A stretch of DNA of 64,000 nucleotides, taken from contig OX442316.1 in the NCBI GenBank assembly GCA_949358305.1, positions 6,634,001 to 6,698,000 on the forward strand. The letters are read 5' to 3'. The position numbers and the translations under genes were made by a program. Shown here in pieces: positions 37,155 to 50,844 of this stretch. The DNA comes from Strigamia acuminata. Its lineage: Eukaryota > Arthropoda > Chilopoda > Geophilomorpha > Linotaeniidae. Numbering within the stretch: the first letter of the stretch is position 1; each line of letters starts with the position of its first letter. The notes under the pieces were generated by a model. That model was not told where the DNA came from, did no database searches, and was given only the letters and a program-made list of their open reading frames with translations.

Positions 37155-38767
37155 CTGACAGAAACAAACAAATAAAAAAAATTGCAAGTCAATTTTATTG
37201 GAGTTTAGTGGCACCAAATAAAGAAATAAAGAAGGCAATTGGAATTGCACACCCCATATCATCGTAAAGAAAATAATTTTTTTCTCTTTAAGCAATCAAC
37301 AAATAAAATTGTTCTAGAAAATCTTATTATTTTCTGGAAGGAAAATGAATAAATGAATACAAATCTAAATACATAAATAAATAACGAGTAAGGAAGAAAT
37401 ACTCATAAATAAAATAGCAATATATAAGCCCTTAAAAACTCGAAAAAATGTAAAATATATTTCGTGCATTATTCGAACAACAAGCAACGTCAAAACCACA
37501 AAAAAAAATAAAAATAAAAAAAAATTAAGATTTTTGATCAAAGATAAACCACAGCGCTTGATTTGTCGTTTTCCGCACTGTACCGGGTTCTCGGTTACAC
37601 CACGAATGAGTGATGTAACTACTGATGCGTGGTTCAATACAGATCAGGCGGTCTTGCAGCCATGAAAGTATAGACATGGAAAAGGCCTACTTCTATAATT
37701 ACAATTCACGCATGACAAGCTCGAATGGCGAACATTTTTTAAAATTCTATTTGTTTCTCGAAATAATCCAAACATTATGCATGTTACACGCTACTAATAG
37801 CAGTTTATACTGGCGCACGTTCACGTTTAATATTTAATAACATGTCAGATGATTTGCATGAAGGTTTAATAATAAAATGGAAAATTTAGCAGGAGATTAG
37901 TGGTCCAGTCGGTTGGCAGTTTTCATCTTACGACTTCGAATGCAACAGAGTTTCCAGTCGACTCAATCAATACGGACGAGTCGCCGTGATTGAAGCCCGA
38001 ACTAGGGCGCGGGTTTGTCACAAACTTGTAACCCCGAGTCGGTTCGAGGCCCAAAGTCATTCAAAAAGATTAATCTTACGGATGGAACAAGGAATAAAAA
38101 TCGTGGAAACATAAAGCAGCTTTCATTAATGTGTTCGTAACAACTATAGAATAGGAAATGATGGGTTTCAACGAGTACCCTGAAGAATATCTAAAGCCTG
38201 TGCGGTGAATGTTTACAATGTTCTTATGCATAGTCGAAATGCAGACATATTTTACATTATTTATGCCTTGCCCCTAGAGCTTCACTGCACTTCAGCATCA
38301 AATAAAATTTAACTTTTCATATGGATAAAGTGGAATGGTAATTTTGAAAAGTTGAAATCTGTTATCCTCGCAAGAAATACGGTCACAAACAGTCGAAAAA
38401 TACAACCACTGGTCAATACTTTGAGGTTTCTGATAAAAATTTAGAAAATCGAACGATTTCCATTCGTTTCAATGGAAAAAAAAGAATTGGGATGAAAATA
38501 TTTTTTTTATCAGGAACCTTAAATTGCTGACCATTCGCTGGAAGACTGGAAATGTCCACATTTTCCAGTGATGAGAAATGTACTCGGATTGCAATAAACG
38601 TCGAAATCACTTACATGACCAGACATCACGCTGTCACCTTCAATTTGAGACAAATAAAAGGAATAATTAATTGTAAATTACTTCTTTTAAATGAATAAAA
38701 ATTAATTTTTTCTTGTGTATTTTGGAAAGATTTCCATTTATTATCTATACTACGTTTAATTACAAAT
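37155..38767. other. Intergenic region downstream of CNT gene
   Basis: AT-rich except for a G+C-rich island at about 37890-38060. That island has a tRNA box-A-like sequence at 37901-37912 and a box-B-like GGTTCGAGGCC at 38041, too far apart for a tRNA. It could be a decayed tRNA-derived SINE. No gene is called. Confidence 0.4.
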
Positions 38768-41243
38768 TCAAACTACTGCGCCTTCAGTATAATCTTCCAT
38801 TAAGGTACCGGCAACACACGCTGTAAGGAAGCAAGCTGCAGAACCAGCAATCATAGCTCGCAAAGCCAATGATGTAATATCGCCTAATCGCTCGGGCACA
38901 AGAGCACCAAAACCCCCAATCATTATACCTACACTGCCAATGTTGGAAAACCCACATAGTGCGTATGTTGCAATCATTTGAGATCGGTACTGCAATTTAA
39001 TCATAATTAGGAACGAAATTTAATACTCCAATTTAAGGGATCGACAACCGAAAAACATTTACCGAAGATGACAAAATACTGGCCTCGCTTACTGTTAAAT
39101 TTAAACGAGATGAAAAAAAAATATATGTTGTCGATCCCGTGACAAAATTTACCGATAACATAGACTGGTCACGCAATTCAATAAGACGAATAAAACCAAC
39201 AAATTCGTTCACTACTGTTTTGATGCCTATTAATTCAGCAACACTTCCACACTCGTCCCACTCCACTCCCATGATGAATGCAAGTGGGGTAAAGCAGATG
39301 GCTAAAATCCACTAAAAATCATTTATCAGTTATTTACTGTATAACTCACATTTACTTGTGTATTAAAAGAATGAAGGCCAACTAAACCTCCCAAAGGTTC
39401 CAAAAACGCATCTATTATTTTGATTAGGGCTATGAAACTTATTAAATTTGCTATTATGTTTCCGTATAACATAACCCCTTCGTAAACGCCACGAACAGCG
39501 GCTTCTAAGACGGATTGATCGCCCGTGCTATAAATTATTCACATTTGTACATTTAGACAAAGACATTTTTTTCTTCACTAACCCTCTCTTGAGTTTCTGA
39601 ATATCCAAGGGTGCAGTTAAACTAATTTCAGTCTCCGGATACAAAAGTTTGGAAAAAATCAATGCTGCTGGAGATGACATAAGTGATGCTGTTAGCAAAT
39701 GAGTTCCGTTTATCTTTGAGAAGATAAGAATAAATATTCAAAGGGAGGGGGAAAAGGAAAACCATTTATTTAACGTGGCTTACCCCCATGGCAATGTATG
39801 CGACAAGAACAGTTCCGGCAATAGTTGCAAATCCACTCGTCATTACTGAATGTAATTCTGCCGTAGTTAATCTTTTTAAATAAGGTTTCACAGTTAATGG
39901 CGCTTCAGTCTAAGAAAATACTAAATAAATAAATACGCGGACGTAAGATGAACGAAAACCTGGGATTACCATGCCTAGGAAAACATTAGCTGCAGCACAC
40001 ATAGATTCAATTGCAGTTGATCCAATCATCTTGTGGAGAAACCATCCAAGTTTGATAATAATCCATTGCAGGATACCATAATAGAACAACACCGAAGCGG
40101 TTAATGCAAAAAATATGACGATTGTGAAAATCTGGAATGTTTGGAGTTGATAAAAGCGTTTTTAATTAGTTGAATTCTTTTTTTTAACCTTGAAGCCAAG
40201 AATAAAGAATTGCTCGGATGAATCTTCTCTGTTTTCAAATTCTAGTTTGCCAGTTACCAAGTAACCAAATATCTTCTCAGATCCTCGATCAGTGTATAAG
40301 ATAAACAAGGCTACTTTGTTGCTGAGACATTCCATTACAAGACGACCGGTTCGCCATCGCAACAACACACAGGCAAATACAAACTGTACCGTCAGGCCCC
40401 AGATAATCAAATTCCAATCGATCTAATTAAAGAATTGAAAAGAAAATTGCTTTTTTTTTCTCCGTAAATATTTTTTAAAAAAAGGTTTCAATTTACGTAC
40501 CAATTTGCGCTGTTTTGAGAACAAATAACCTAAACCAAACAAAACGAAAATACCGGCAAAAGAAATCAATCGATATTTGTAATCTTTACTGATGAGTACA
40601 ATAACGATTGTAATTGCACAACAAATTAAGCAACCGCAAAATCTAAAATTAAAAAAAGATCATTAATTGTATACAGAGTTATTGATTGCAGTCTTCTTAC
40701 AAGCTGAATAACTTCGAACGAAGACATGGCAATACAGTTCCCGCTTTAATAATCAGTTTCAAACAAAGTGCTTCGATTGTGGAACCGAATAACGGCTTAA
40801 ATGCCATAAAATAAAACAAAAATACTAAACTTGTAATTGATGCGTAGTAGAGAAGTTTGATTCCTTCGCAATCGTTTTGTGTTTTCGCCCAATTCAATTC
40901 GATTGCATACTTCATGTAAAAGATACACAGAAGGAGGATGAAAACTATCCACAATACTTTCAAAACTAGATTATGTCTATTATATCGACGTCGAAGCCAT
41001 CGGCGGATGGCAATGGGGAATGAAGCTGATAATATTAGAGGAGACTTCTCTAGTTTTATTGAACCCTCGGACTCCCGTACGTCAGTCTTCTCTAGTATTT
41101 TACGCGGGTGGGGTTGAGTATGTCGGATAGAAAAATCCGAATCCTACATATAAAAAATTTGTATTTATTAATTATATCACAAATAAAATTTATACGGGTG
41201 TATAGATGCGAATTTTTACCAATTCGGTTGTGGTATCTATCAT
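38768..41243 (-). CDS. Concentrative nucleoside transporter (SLC28/CNT)
   Basis: Ten exons (41243-41220, 41143-40701, 40642-40501, 40422-40189, 40131-39970, 39909-39784, 39713-39583, 39527-39356, 39311-39153, 38989-38768) join in phase to 604 residues, the usual CNT length. Conserved blocks: [94 protein letters not shown] and [20 protein letters not shown]. CNTs import nucleosides with sodium or protons across the plasma membrane. The N-terminal about 90 residues are hydrophilic. The 163-nt intron 38990-39152 is open in part but joining 39153 to 38989 gives the family's normal spacing. The window shows no basis for assigning substrate preference. Confidence 0.94.
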
Positions 41244-41662
41244 CGTAACTTGCTAGATATATGCAAACCTAAAAATGATGGTTGACTCGTGTACACAACT
41301 CTCGAACAAGAAATCAATACACCGGCCGAACTACTTTTGTTTGTTTTTAATCAATTTCCCATTTTTACAGATAGTATTATTGCAGCTGATACCAATTGTC
41401 AATAATTTCCCAAATTTAATTGTGTGCACAAGTTGAGTAATTAAAATAATTGCAATCAAGCTGCAAAGAATCATTTATTTTTAATATCTAACAAACACCA
41501 TTTCGTACAATAACAACTTCATAGAAAATACATTTTGATGTAATACATTTTTATTTTTTTTAATTCAACTTGAAAAAACTTTTGTATTAGTGAAAAAATA
41601 ACGTTCAAACGATGAACAACAAATTTAAGTAGTGTTTTCTTTAAAAAAAAATACCATCGTGT

Positions 41663-44600
41663 TTACGATTCACCTTCACCAAATCGTTGATAATTACCTG
41701 CACCCCCAAAAAATCGCCTATAAAGCATAGGAATTCCAATGGCCAATAAGGCACCGATAACAAGGCCAATTATAATGGAAAGGATGATCCATCCCGCCCC
41801 GCAACCCCCGCACGGCGCTGGAGTGGGTGTTGGTGGCGGTGGCGGCGGTGTGATGCAGTTAATTTCGTCGGAATTATCGCCGCAATCGTTCTTTCCGTTG
41901 CAAATCCAATCCTCGTGCATGCACAAATGACTCGCGTTGCATGTACGATTACAAGCTGCAATATAATGTAACAATGTAATGTTTTAAGCGTAAGAAATAT
42001 TATTTGAAAATACCATGTGCGGTAAAAGTGACATTAATCGAGCTTCCAACGACGTTTGATTTATTCTTGTGGTCGTAAATGTAGAAAAACAATACCGTGT
42101 TCGTTAAACTGAGTACATTCTCACTGTTATTTCCCATAATGGGTGAATGCGATGAGCCGCCATTGTAAATGGTCAAACTACAAGCAGAAAAAATTAAAAA
42201 TTAGCAATAAAAAACTTTAAAAAATTAAAAATTCATTTCGTACTTTGGATGGACTTCAGGCATCACGCTGAATTTCAATACATTCACCTTCTTATCAGTA
42301 AACTGAGGCACGTTTGCGGCCCAACCACAATGCACGGTTGTGTTGACACTGGGTGTGCTGAATCTTCCATCTCCTTTTTCGAGGGTGATGTTGCCGCCAC
42401 AATCTACAAGTATAAAAAAAAATTAATTTTCGAAAATCTAACAATTTAAATTTATTACTGAACCTAGCAATCGCACGCTCAATGAAAATCCTCTGCCGAG
42501 ATCGTCTTTTTCTTCGTAACGCGATGAATTCCACACGATGTACGCGGAACCGTTGACAATAAGCAGATCATTCGGTAACGTCGAGTTGTAGGCAAGCAAA
42601 ACGGTTGTCGTGTTGGAATTGACTTTCAAAGGATGCTTTACGTTCAGATTGAAATCATTGAAGACGACATGAATCAGTTTTCCTTTCGGTACGGTGACGT
42701 TCCACAAACAAGCGGCGTTAATGGGATAAATGTTTGGATAGCCGGGACTGGTGATAATTTGCGGCTCATAAGTTTTCAAGATTATATCTTGTTTGCAACC
42801 TAATGATCAGAAAAAAAAAAATTGTCATTCACAGCATTAGTTTGGCAATTTACTCGCCATTACTTGGCAAAACTTCGTAAGATGCCGAAAGAATAGCGTC
42901 AGATGGATCGTCCGACGACACGTGTGTGGAATTGTATTTGACAAAGGCTCCAGAATTCAGCGGAATGTGGAAAACCTTCGCGCTGTTTACTGATGAATCA
43001 AATTGAGCAATGGCTTTTCCCTCCCGGTCGTCGTCGCGATACAAAATAAGGGAATCGTTACCAAGCAGCGTGAGTTTGCTCAACTTCACATTAATCACCC
43101 CGTTTATTTGTTTTCCTACGAATCGTAACAAAATTAATAGTTTTTAATTGTAAAACTCGGATCAACGTACCACTTTTGACGCTGTTTGGTTTGATTTGCC
43201 ACGTGTACACTGCAGGTTTCACTTGGGTTATGTATAGTGACCCAGCGTCAGTTTGATTAACAAAATTTACACCAATTGGAACCGGTTTAACAGCTAGAAT
43301 TCCTGTAGCAATGTCGTGGAAATTTTTGGCTGCGACGAGCATCTTATTAGACGTCGCCACGACGGGATTATTAACCGATTCGGATTTAACAACGGCCAAG
43401 GGAGGCTGGTGTACGGAAAACCCGTCGTAAAATGTCAACGTCCAGTCGGGGAGAGTTTTCTTACTCGGTGTAAACATGGCTGCAACCTGCGATTAAAATT
43501 TCCTTTCACATTCTGCCATTTTAATTATAAATTTTCAGTTACCTGTTGATCGTTGTCCATTACTATTTCGTATAATTGAGTTTCGTTTTTCAATTTTTCT
43601 GGAATCGTTATATTTTGGGCGCCTTTCGTACGATGTCCACTAGCTAAAATTGGATAATTGATAAATTGATGCATTAAATATTACAACGTGTAAGTCAAAC
43701 CTTGCGACGATATAGTCAGAGTGAAGTTTGATGTCTGGTTACCGTAATAGTTGAAATAATTCACCCACAGTGTGTTATTCGCGGTTATAATATAATCTAT
43801 ACGTTTAAAAAAATAAAAATAAATAAATTTAACTCATTGAAATTATTATTTCTTGACAACCTTCGGTGTTGGGCGATTGGCTAGTAAGTTCCATGATTTT
43901 AACAGCGGTATTCGGATCTAGTCCATCGGTAATCGTTATCATTTCTAACGAATTATTCAAATGCTGGATTCCGAACTGTGCCACCAATGTTCTACCGACA
44001 GTTGTCTAAAATTAAATCATAATTACAAACAATTATTGATTAAAATATATCTTATTTGTTACATTTATTTTCCAGACGCAGTTTAATTCCACCCCAAATA
44101 CAGTTTTAGCATCCAACGTCACCTGAGTCGAGTTATTACCGTCCACAGTTCTGTTTTGTGCTCCCCCACAACCTAAATAAATTCACCAAAAATAAATGAA
44201 TTACCGGTATTCGATTAAGAAAAACGGAAATCACGAAGAACTTACTCTTGTTCGAAAAATGGCAAAACCTTTCATCACTCCAATCGCCACAATCATTACG
44301 CCCATCGCATTTCCATTCTGGATGCATGCAAATACCACCCGTTAAGCATTGCTGGGCTTTGGGACACACATTTTCGGTAAACGACACATCAAAAGCTGGC
44401 ATTTGTTTTGGAGCTACAACTTCAATCATCAATTTATTGGTTCGACTTGTTCCAGTAAATTTGCCATCCTTAAACGTAACGGGCAAGTTTTTCGCACTTG
44501 AATCGCCACCATCATAAACGACTATAGGCAGACTATTTGAAAAATAAAAATAAATAATCAAAACTGTAACAACCCAAAAGCGTCAATTAATACTCTGCAA

Positions 44601-47259
44601 CTGATGCAGCCGCTGTTGTAATAGTGAATTGTATGTTATTAATTTCGTCCCCTTGACGAGGTGCATCAACTGTCCAAAAGCATTTATAAGGCATTTTCAC
44701 TCCTGCGAAATTTAAGGCTGCATTTGGATGGACGGTAATTGGATAGCCGCAATCTAAAATTTAAAAAATAATAATGTAAATAAATAAAATCGTATTTAAA
44801 TCAATTTCTTTTATACCGTAAGTTGCGAAATTTAATAAAAACCCTCGATGGGATTCTTTAAGCAACGTTCTGTCGATTCCACTCGTCCAATTGAATGTTA
44901 TGGATTTATTAAACACCATGTCGTTTGTCATCGAGTCTACATGCGTGGTTTTTGTGTCGTAATCGTAAGTGAGATTATCGGCCGATAAAACATCAAAATC
45001 TTTGACGGTCACTCTGTACGATTGCAAGTTCTTGTTCGCTATGCTCCATTGGCATTTTGAGTTGTGGAAATACTGACTCGAGTAGCCCGGTGACGCGATC
45101 GAATCAGGTGCAATTTCGAGCATTTGGCTGCAATCTAAACGCAATAAACGAATTTTAAAAACTGTTTACAACTAACAAAACTGGTTAAACGAACCTTTTG
45201 CAACGTTGTAAGTAATGGAAACCGAAATTTCATTTTTAGTTGGTACTTTATCCTTAAATAAATCCACTCGTACTCCAGCTTTCAGGGGGAAATAAAAAGA
45301 TCGTTGACTCGTTAAATTCGCAGTCAAACTAAAAATTGCTTTATAAGCGAGTCCTGCGGATATGGCTAACGCATCGTTTTTTTGCGCGTTAAATTCGTTG
45401 ATGGTAAATGCGATAAAATCGGAATCTGAGCCACTGGGACTCAAAAGCCACGTGTAATTTAATAAAGGCACTGCATCCACCAATTCAAATATTCCACTCG
45501 ACTCTTGACCAATAAAATGTGTGTCTGCAACAAGCGAGAAAAATACGATTAGAAATAAACGTTTAAACTTTAAAATCGAACAAATTACGATTTGCATCTG
45601 GGTGGAATGTGGCTGAGAAGTTTGACGTGGGATTTGGGCTCTTTACAATAACTAACATTGCGTTTGTTTCGGAAAATACGTCGTGTCTGGGACTATTTTT
45701 AGTAAAAACAGCCAATGGGGTTGATTTATTGTTATATCCTTCGTAAAATTCAACATCTTCCGCGTCGTCCAAATTATTTACTCTTGCAACCACCTAGAAC
45801 ACATAACAAAATACTCTTTCATTTTTTTTAATAGAATTATTTTTGGCCTTCATTTACCTGTTGGTCGTTCGGTACAACCAATTGGTACAACTTGCTTCCA
45901 GATTTCGTGGTATTGCAACTTAAACTGCCGCTACCGGTGAATGAACCACCACAACCTGTACAAAACATTTATTTTTAGTTTAACATATTAATTTTACGTT
46001 TTAATAGAATATTACTTTGGGTGTATAGGTCAAGACTGAAGAATTTATCGTGAACTTTAGTATTCGAAAATAAGTCGATCTCAATTTCGGTCGAATTCGT
46101 AATCATGTAGTCAGCTGTAAATAAAAATGCAGACTGTTTTATTATCAGTTGATCACGAAATGACGCATCAATACCAGTATTCGTTGATGTCGATGTGAAA
46201 ATCCAACTTGAGTACTTGGATTTAATGTGAACTACATCGAACATGTCGGTCAGATTGAAACTGGTAAATTTGGCGTAAAACATGTTCACCCTGCCAACAT
46301 CCTCCCCCTACAAATAGAAATAACAACGTTTGGCATTTTCTTTCGTAAAATTAATTTACGACGGCTCACTTTGAACACCCATGTGAAATTTGTACATCCA
46401 GCTGGCAGGTAACCATCAACAGTTTTGAAATCACGGACGGGGATCTTCGGGTCGTTTCTGCAAGCATCTGAAAAATTGATGTAAAAATCTCAAATATTAT
46501 CATGCATCTTCTCACATATTTTTTTGAAATCTTACCATTTTGGGCGTCAATGACTGATGCGCAAGCGAGAAGGAAAAGAACCGCTGTAACTACAATTTTT
46601 TTAAAAAAAAATAATTAATTTTTTTTGTTAAAAAAAAATACTTTACATTAAATTCTGCACTTTTATCTCTTTCCACATCAAAATATAATCAGTTGAACAC
46701 TTAAAAAAATTAATTGTCTAGTCGAGTTCAATAGATTGTTATCTTCATTATTTTATCGCTTAACAGTTAATTGTAAAGGGCGGATTTTAATTCAATCATA
46801 ATTTGTAAATTTAATTGAAATTTTAATTTAATTCAATACTATTTTACTATTATTAGAACTTTTCTAAATAGAAAACAATGGTTTGCATACTGCTCTACTA
46901 TAATTTTTTTATAAAAATAAATTGGAAAAACTTTTTGGAAAAACTTTACAATTTGGTGGACATTAAGCAAAAAAATGAAAATTATTACAAATTTTATTTG
47001 TAAAGTTTTTATACAAAATAAATCTGCAATTCATTATTTAGTAGTTAAATTTCCAGACAAATTTCCAGGTAATAAAACGAATACTCCTCCTAGCGGGAAT
47101 ATGTCGCAAACCGAAAGTTAACATTGACTCGTAAAAAGCAAGAAAACTCAATATATGGATTAATTGTTAATGAATGTCGCATTTTTTAACCTTCAGTTCT
47201 AAATTAAAAATATTCTATACACGTATATATTTACTTGAGTGAAACTTCATTGCTTTCAT
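41663..47259 (-). CDS. Large CUB/LDLa type I membrane protein
   Basis: Twenty exons (47259-47235, 46589-46536, 46467-46370, 46307-46016, 45955-45858, 45793-45589, 45524-45195, 45134-44817, 44753-44594, 44532-44246, 44172-44063, 44005-43861, 43796-43701, 43643-43543, 43486-43171, 43115-42858, 42799-42464, 42403-42244, 42177-42014, 41955-41663) join in phase to 1,281 residues. Signal peptide (TAVLFLLACASVIDA), serial CUB-like domains (SCGGSF, SPGYSSQYFHNSKCQW, SPGYPNIYPINAACLW, DCGGN), LDL-receptor-A modules at about 584-618 and 1186-1218 (both with CDWSDE/CGDNSDE-type calcium cages), a Pro-rich linker, a transmembrane helix (about 1240-1264) and a short basic tail. Many N-glycosylation sites. 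Probably a cell-surface receptor or adhesion protein; ligand unknown. The tiny first exon is inferred from phase. Confidence 0.87.
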
Positions 47260-48272
47260 CCTCTACCGAGCGAAAACAGTGCGGCTTGATCTCGAAATTG
47301 CACCAACTACGAAGAAAGATACGACAATCAACCTCGTATAAAGAGCACTTGTTATCTGTAACCACTCCTAACTGATATTAAACTCACATGACTTAAAATA
47401 TGTTCTGAGTATGAGTCCCGGTTGATCGATCCTCACGCCGTGAACCTGTAACTTAAAAGCACTCGTGACTGTGCGTCATTATGTGGAAATCTACTGCCGT
47501 GTGCTCGGTACCTCATACTGCAATCGATCTTAAAACTACAAACTTATCGATTACTTCGTTGCTGATTGTTATAATATTCTTATTCACGTCAAACATGATA
47601 ACAAAACGAAACTCTTTTTATTTTATCAAGAAGAAAAAAACTATTTTTTTTAAAAAACAGCATTTGAAATTGTTAATTTTTTTTTATTTGTACAAAATGT
47701 GACAAAAGCACTGCTCTCAGCATAAAGCTAACCTTCAACACTCTTGAATAAATATTTATTATTATCAACGAAAACAGGAAACTGAATTCAAATAAAAAGG
47801 TCTGGAATTTGTAGAAATGTAATTAAATGTTTTTTTTTTTCAATTCCGTTTTATTTCAGTCGTTTTTTTTTATTCTTTTGTTCTCAGACCATTTTTTCTC
47901 ATGTACAATAAAATTTTAGATAACTTGGCAGATTATCAATCATTAGCATCGTGCATCTTTTCCACTGTGGTATCAAGCAAGCAATAGCTTAAATAAAGCG
48001 TTGTTGTATTTGTTTCATCTCCTTAACACCAGATGGCGTATAAATTTATAGAGACGAAACAATGAGTTAGGACTAGATCAGCACCAAATCATGTTGTTTA
48101 ATGTTTAAAATTACAAAGTCAGTAAATTATGAAATCAATTTTTCCCCAAATTTCCCTTTATTTCCTCCTTTTTAAGTATTTTACAAAATTTAAATTTTTA
48201 ACAGGAAGTCGGCGATACATTTTGCCATAAGTTTAATTTTATTTTCCAGATAACTTTTCTAATCAAGCAAAG
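47260..48272. promoter_or_regulatory. Divergent intergenic region, CUB/LDLa gene / NELL-like gene
   Basis: 1.0 kb between opposed start codons; both genes encode secretory-pathway proteins. AT-rich, with no assignable motif. Confidence 0.35.
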
Positions 48273-49194
48273 ATGGGGCAGCCCCAGTGGAAGCAAATGT
48301 TCGTTTTCGTGTGTTTTCTTATTGGCACGTTGAAGATTACAACAGTGATTTGCTGGTCACACAAAACACATTTTCATACGGAGAAAATTAGTGCAACTAG
48401 CAATGCAAGCATTACATCAACTGACTCGGGTAAAAACAAATATTGAGATATAAATAAATAATGAAATTAATATTATTGTTTGTATTTTTCAGGTGTCGAA
48501 TTGGATGTAATTAGTGCTTTGAATCTTCACTCACGATTACGTGGTGTAAATCAAATTGCTGGGCGTAATCCAGGTGCCTCAGCATGGCGCTTCCATTCTG
48601 CTTTCGATCAAGTTCAAGTTCCACAGCACATCGTTCAAGCCGTGTTACGTCACTGGTCGGGACACGGGACCAACAATAATAATATATCGTTTTATTTCGT
48701 TCTGCGGCAACACAAGAAGACAATCGCCACGCTCATTTCGATTAATTCGCCGGGAAAAATGTCGCCTTGGTTACGCCTCACTTCGAATTTGAAGAACGGT
48801 CAACAGTTGATTCTGTTTTACCACATTCTCGAGGATTCGAAATTGCACCAAACGGCGTTTGTTTTTCCTAGAATCCAAAATTGGACTCAGATTTTGTTAA
48901 CGGTTCGTGATGATCACGTTCAACTTTTCATTGATTGTCAACTGCCTGTGCGAATGAATCTGGTCGGAACGATCAATCTGAATTTTCCCAAGGATTCTCT
49001 CATTTATTTTCGTCAAGAACCGGGATTCAAAAAGAAATTTTTAGTAAATTTATTTAATTTCGGTTAAATTTCGGTTAAATATTGGTATTGATTTTAATGT
49101 ATTTTTTATTTCGTAGGGTGCAGTGGAAACCGCTAAACTTTATTCCTATTTCATCCCGAATCGTCCGTGGCTTTGCGCGGATAAAAACAACTGA
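48273..49194 (+). CDS. Short secreted NELL-like thrombospondin-N domain protein
   Basis: Three exons (48273-48429, 48493-49043, 49117-49194) join in phase to 261 residues. A signal/anchor segment (FVFVCFLIGTLKITTVIC) precedes a laminin-G-like/TSPN domain: ELDVISALNLHSRLRGVNQI at its start, WTQILLTVRDDHVQLFIDC in the middle, and GAVETAKLYSYFIPN before the end. This order matches the N-terminal domain of NELL1/NELL2, secreted ligands that bind Robo3 and heparin. Here the protein stops right after the domain (WLCADKNN), so the coiled coil, VWC and EGF repeats of NELL are missing, and no such exons are seen downstream to 50.9 kb. It is either a truncated NELL or a separate one-domain paralogue. 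Confidence 0.82.
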
Positions 49195-49376
49195 CCGCTG
49201 GGGAAAAGAAATTGGAAATAAATATTTTTTGATTTTGTCTACAGTCAGTAAGGTCGTAAAACTGACACATCGATCTGTTTTGTGATTGAATGATTTTTCT
49301 AATGTGATAGTGGGTGTTTTTTAATTTATTATTATTATTATTAATTTTTTATATATTTTTTGCTTTGCTTTTATAA

Positions 49377-49380
<4 letters not shown>

Positions 49381-49408
<28 letters not shown>

Positions 49409-49409
49409 A
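49381..49409. repeat. AAAT microsatellite
   Basis: About seven tandem AAAT units in the region downstream of the NELL-like gene. Confidence 0.85.
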
Positions 49410-50844
49410 CAGTAACATAAATAACATAAATTCAGTATTTTTAAAACTAATGCATTTTTTCTAATTATTATTATAAGTTCCTCCGAATTTAATGTTTAAG
49501 AATTGTAATTGTAAATATATTTTTTGTTAAGTTTGGCTGGTTGGTTTTTTTTTGTAATTGGTTTTGATGTTTTTATTTTAATTTTTCTTGTTTTATTTTA
49601 ATGAAAAACAATTACGATGTTACGTAACTTCAGCCAGTCGTGTTTATTTTAAACAAAAATCTCCAACAATGCATTTTCCTGAACTCTATCTCGTATATTG
49701 TTATAGTCAGATGTGCTAGTTGGTGTCAAGATAGGTATATTTATAGCATGTATTGTAAAACGTCAATAGTGTATTTCTTAAGATACTGAGAAGAATTTTG
49801 ACTAGAAAAATAATATCAATGCAAAAGAAAATTTCTTTTATTGAAGTACGCCTAATTTTATCGAATTATTTAGGCTTTAGCACGAGTTGCTAGTTTTTAT
49901 TGATATTTTTTACGCTTATGGTTTTTAATTAGTTATAATTATGTACATTTTAAATTTTTGAAATCTTTAATTATTATTATTTTTTTTTATTTTATTATTA
50001 TTTTTAATAACATTGGATGTGGAATCAATATAACAGTTTATTACCGATTTCGCTTAAATAGATAAACTTTGCCATCGGAAATGTGCTTTTTAGTTTTATA
50101 ATTTGTTATTTTTTTTAATAGCTAAAAGAAAAAATAAGTAAATAACATCTTGAAAAATTTGTAAAATTGTAAAATTTACATTTTTTTATCAGTTTTTAGC
50201 TCTACGGGGGCTAAAATTCAATATTTTTATTTTATTTTATTTTAAACTTTTTTGTTATTTAAATTATGAAATTAACTCAAATTGTATGTCTTCCAAACAA
50301 ACTTTTAACAAAATTTGATCAAATGTTATTTTTTAAAGATATTTTCCCAGATTTGTCAATGCAGTTTTAAAAAATAAATCTAAAATAACAAAAATCCACT
50401 ATGCCTAACAGAAAGGAACGTGAACTTTAATGCCTTGGGAATTTATCTTTAAAATTTTCATTTGAAAATAATTATTGAAAATTTACAACTAATTTTGATT
50501 ACATAATGTACGAGGTGACATTTTTTGCTGATGTTTTATTGACTATTTACATAAAAAGAAACAACTAATAAAAATATGCTTATTAGATCATTGGTACAAA
50601 ATTGTGTAGATTTGTAGTAACATTACGTAGTTCTGTAAAATTAAAATGTTTTTAAGTATATTAAAGAAAAATGGAAAATTGACTAAATTTAGTTTACGTA
50701 AACTCCGTACTTCCGCAATGGTGGAGCTAGTGTTTATTCGAGAGAATTCTAGATGCGGTAGTCTCGCGAGAAATATTCGAACGTTCTGGATTGGTTAAAA
50801 TTAAAAACACTTTTTTTCACCCTGGAAATTTAAAATATTTTTAT

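Noticed and set aside
37890-38060. tRNA-like or SINE-like island
   Set aside because: A box-A-like sequence (37901) and two box-B-like sequences (37933, 38042) exist, but spacing is about 32 or 141 nt, wrong for a tRNA, and no cloverleaf arms pair.
38413-38640. Small open frame starting MSGH with a donor-like GTAAGT
   Set aside because: Only about 41 codons, no partner exon with matching phase, no motif.
39054-39152. Reading CNT intron sequence as a normal constitutive exon
   Set aside because: Direct joining of 39153 to 38989 restores the CNT family spacing; kept only as a possible isoform.
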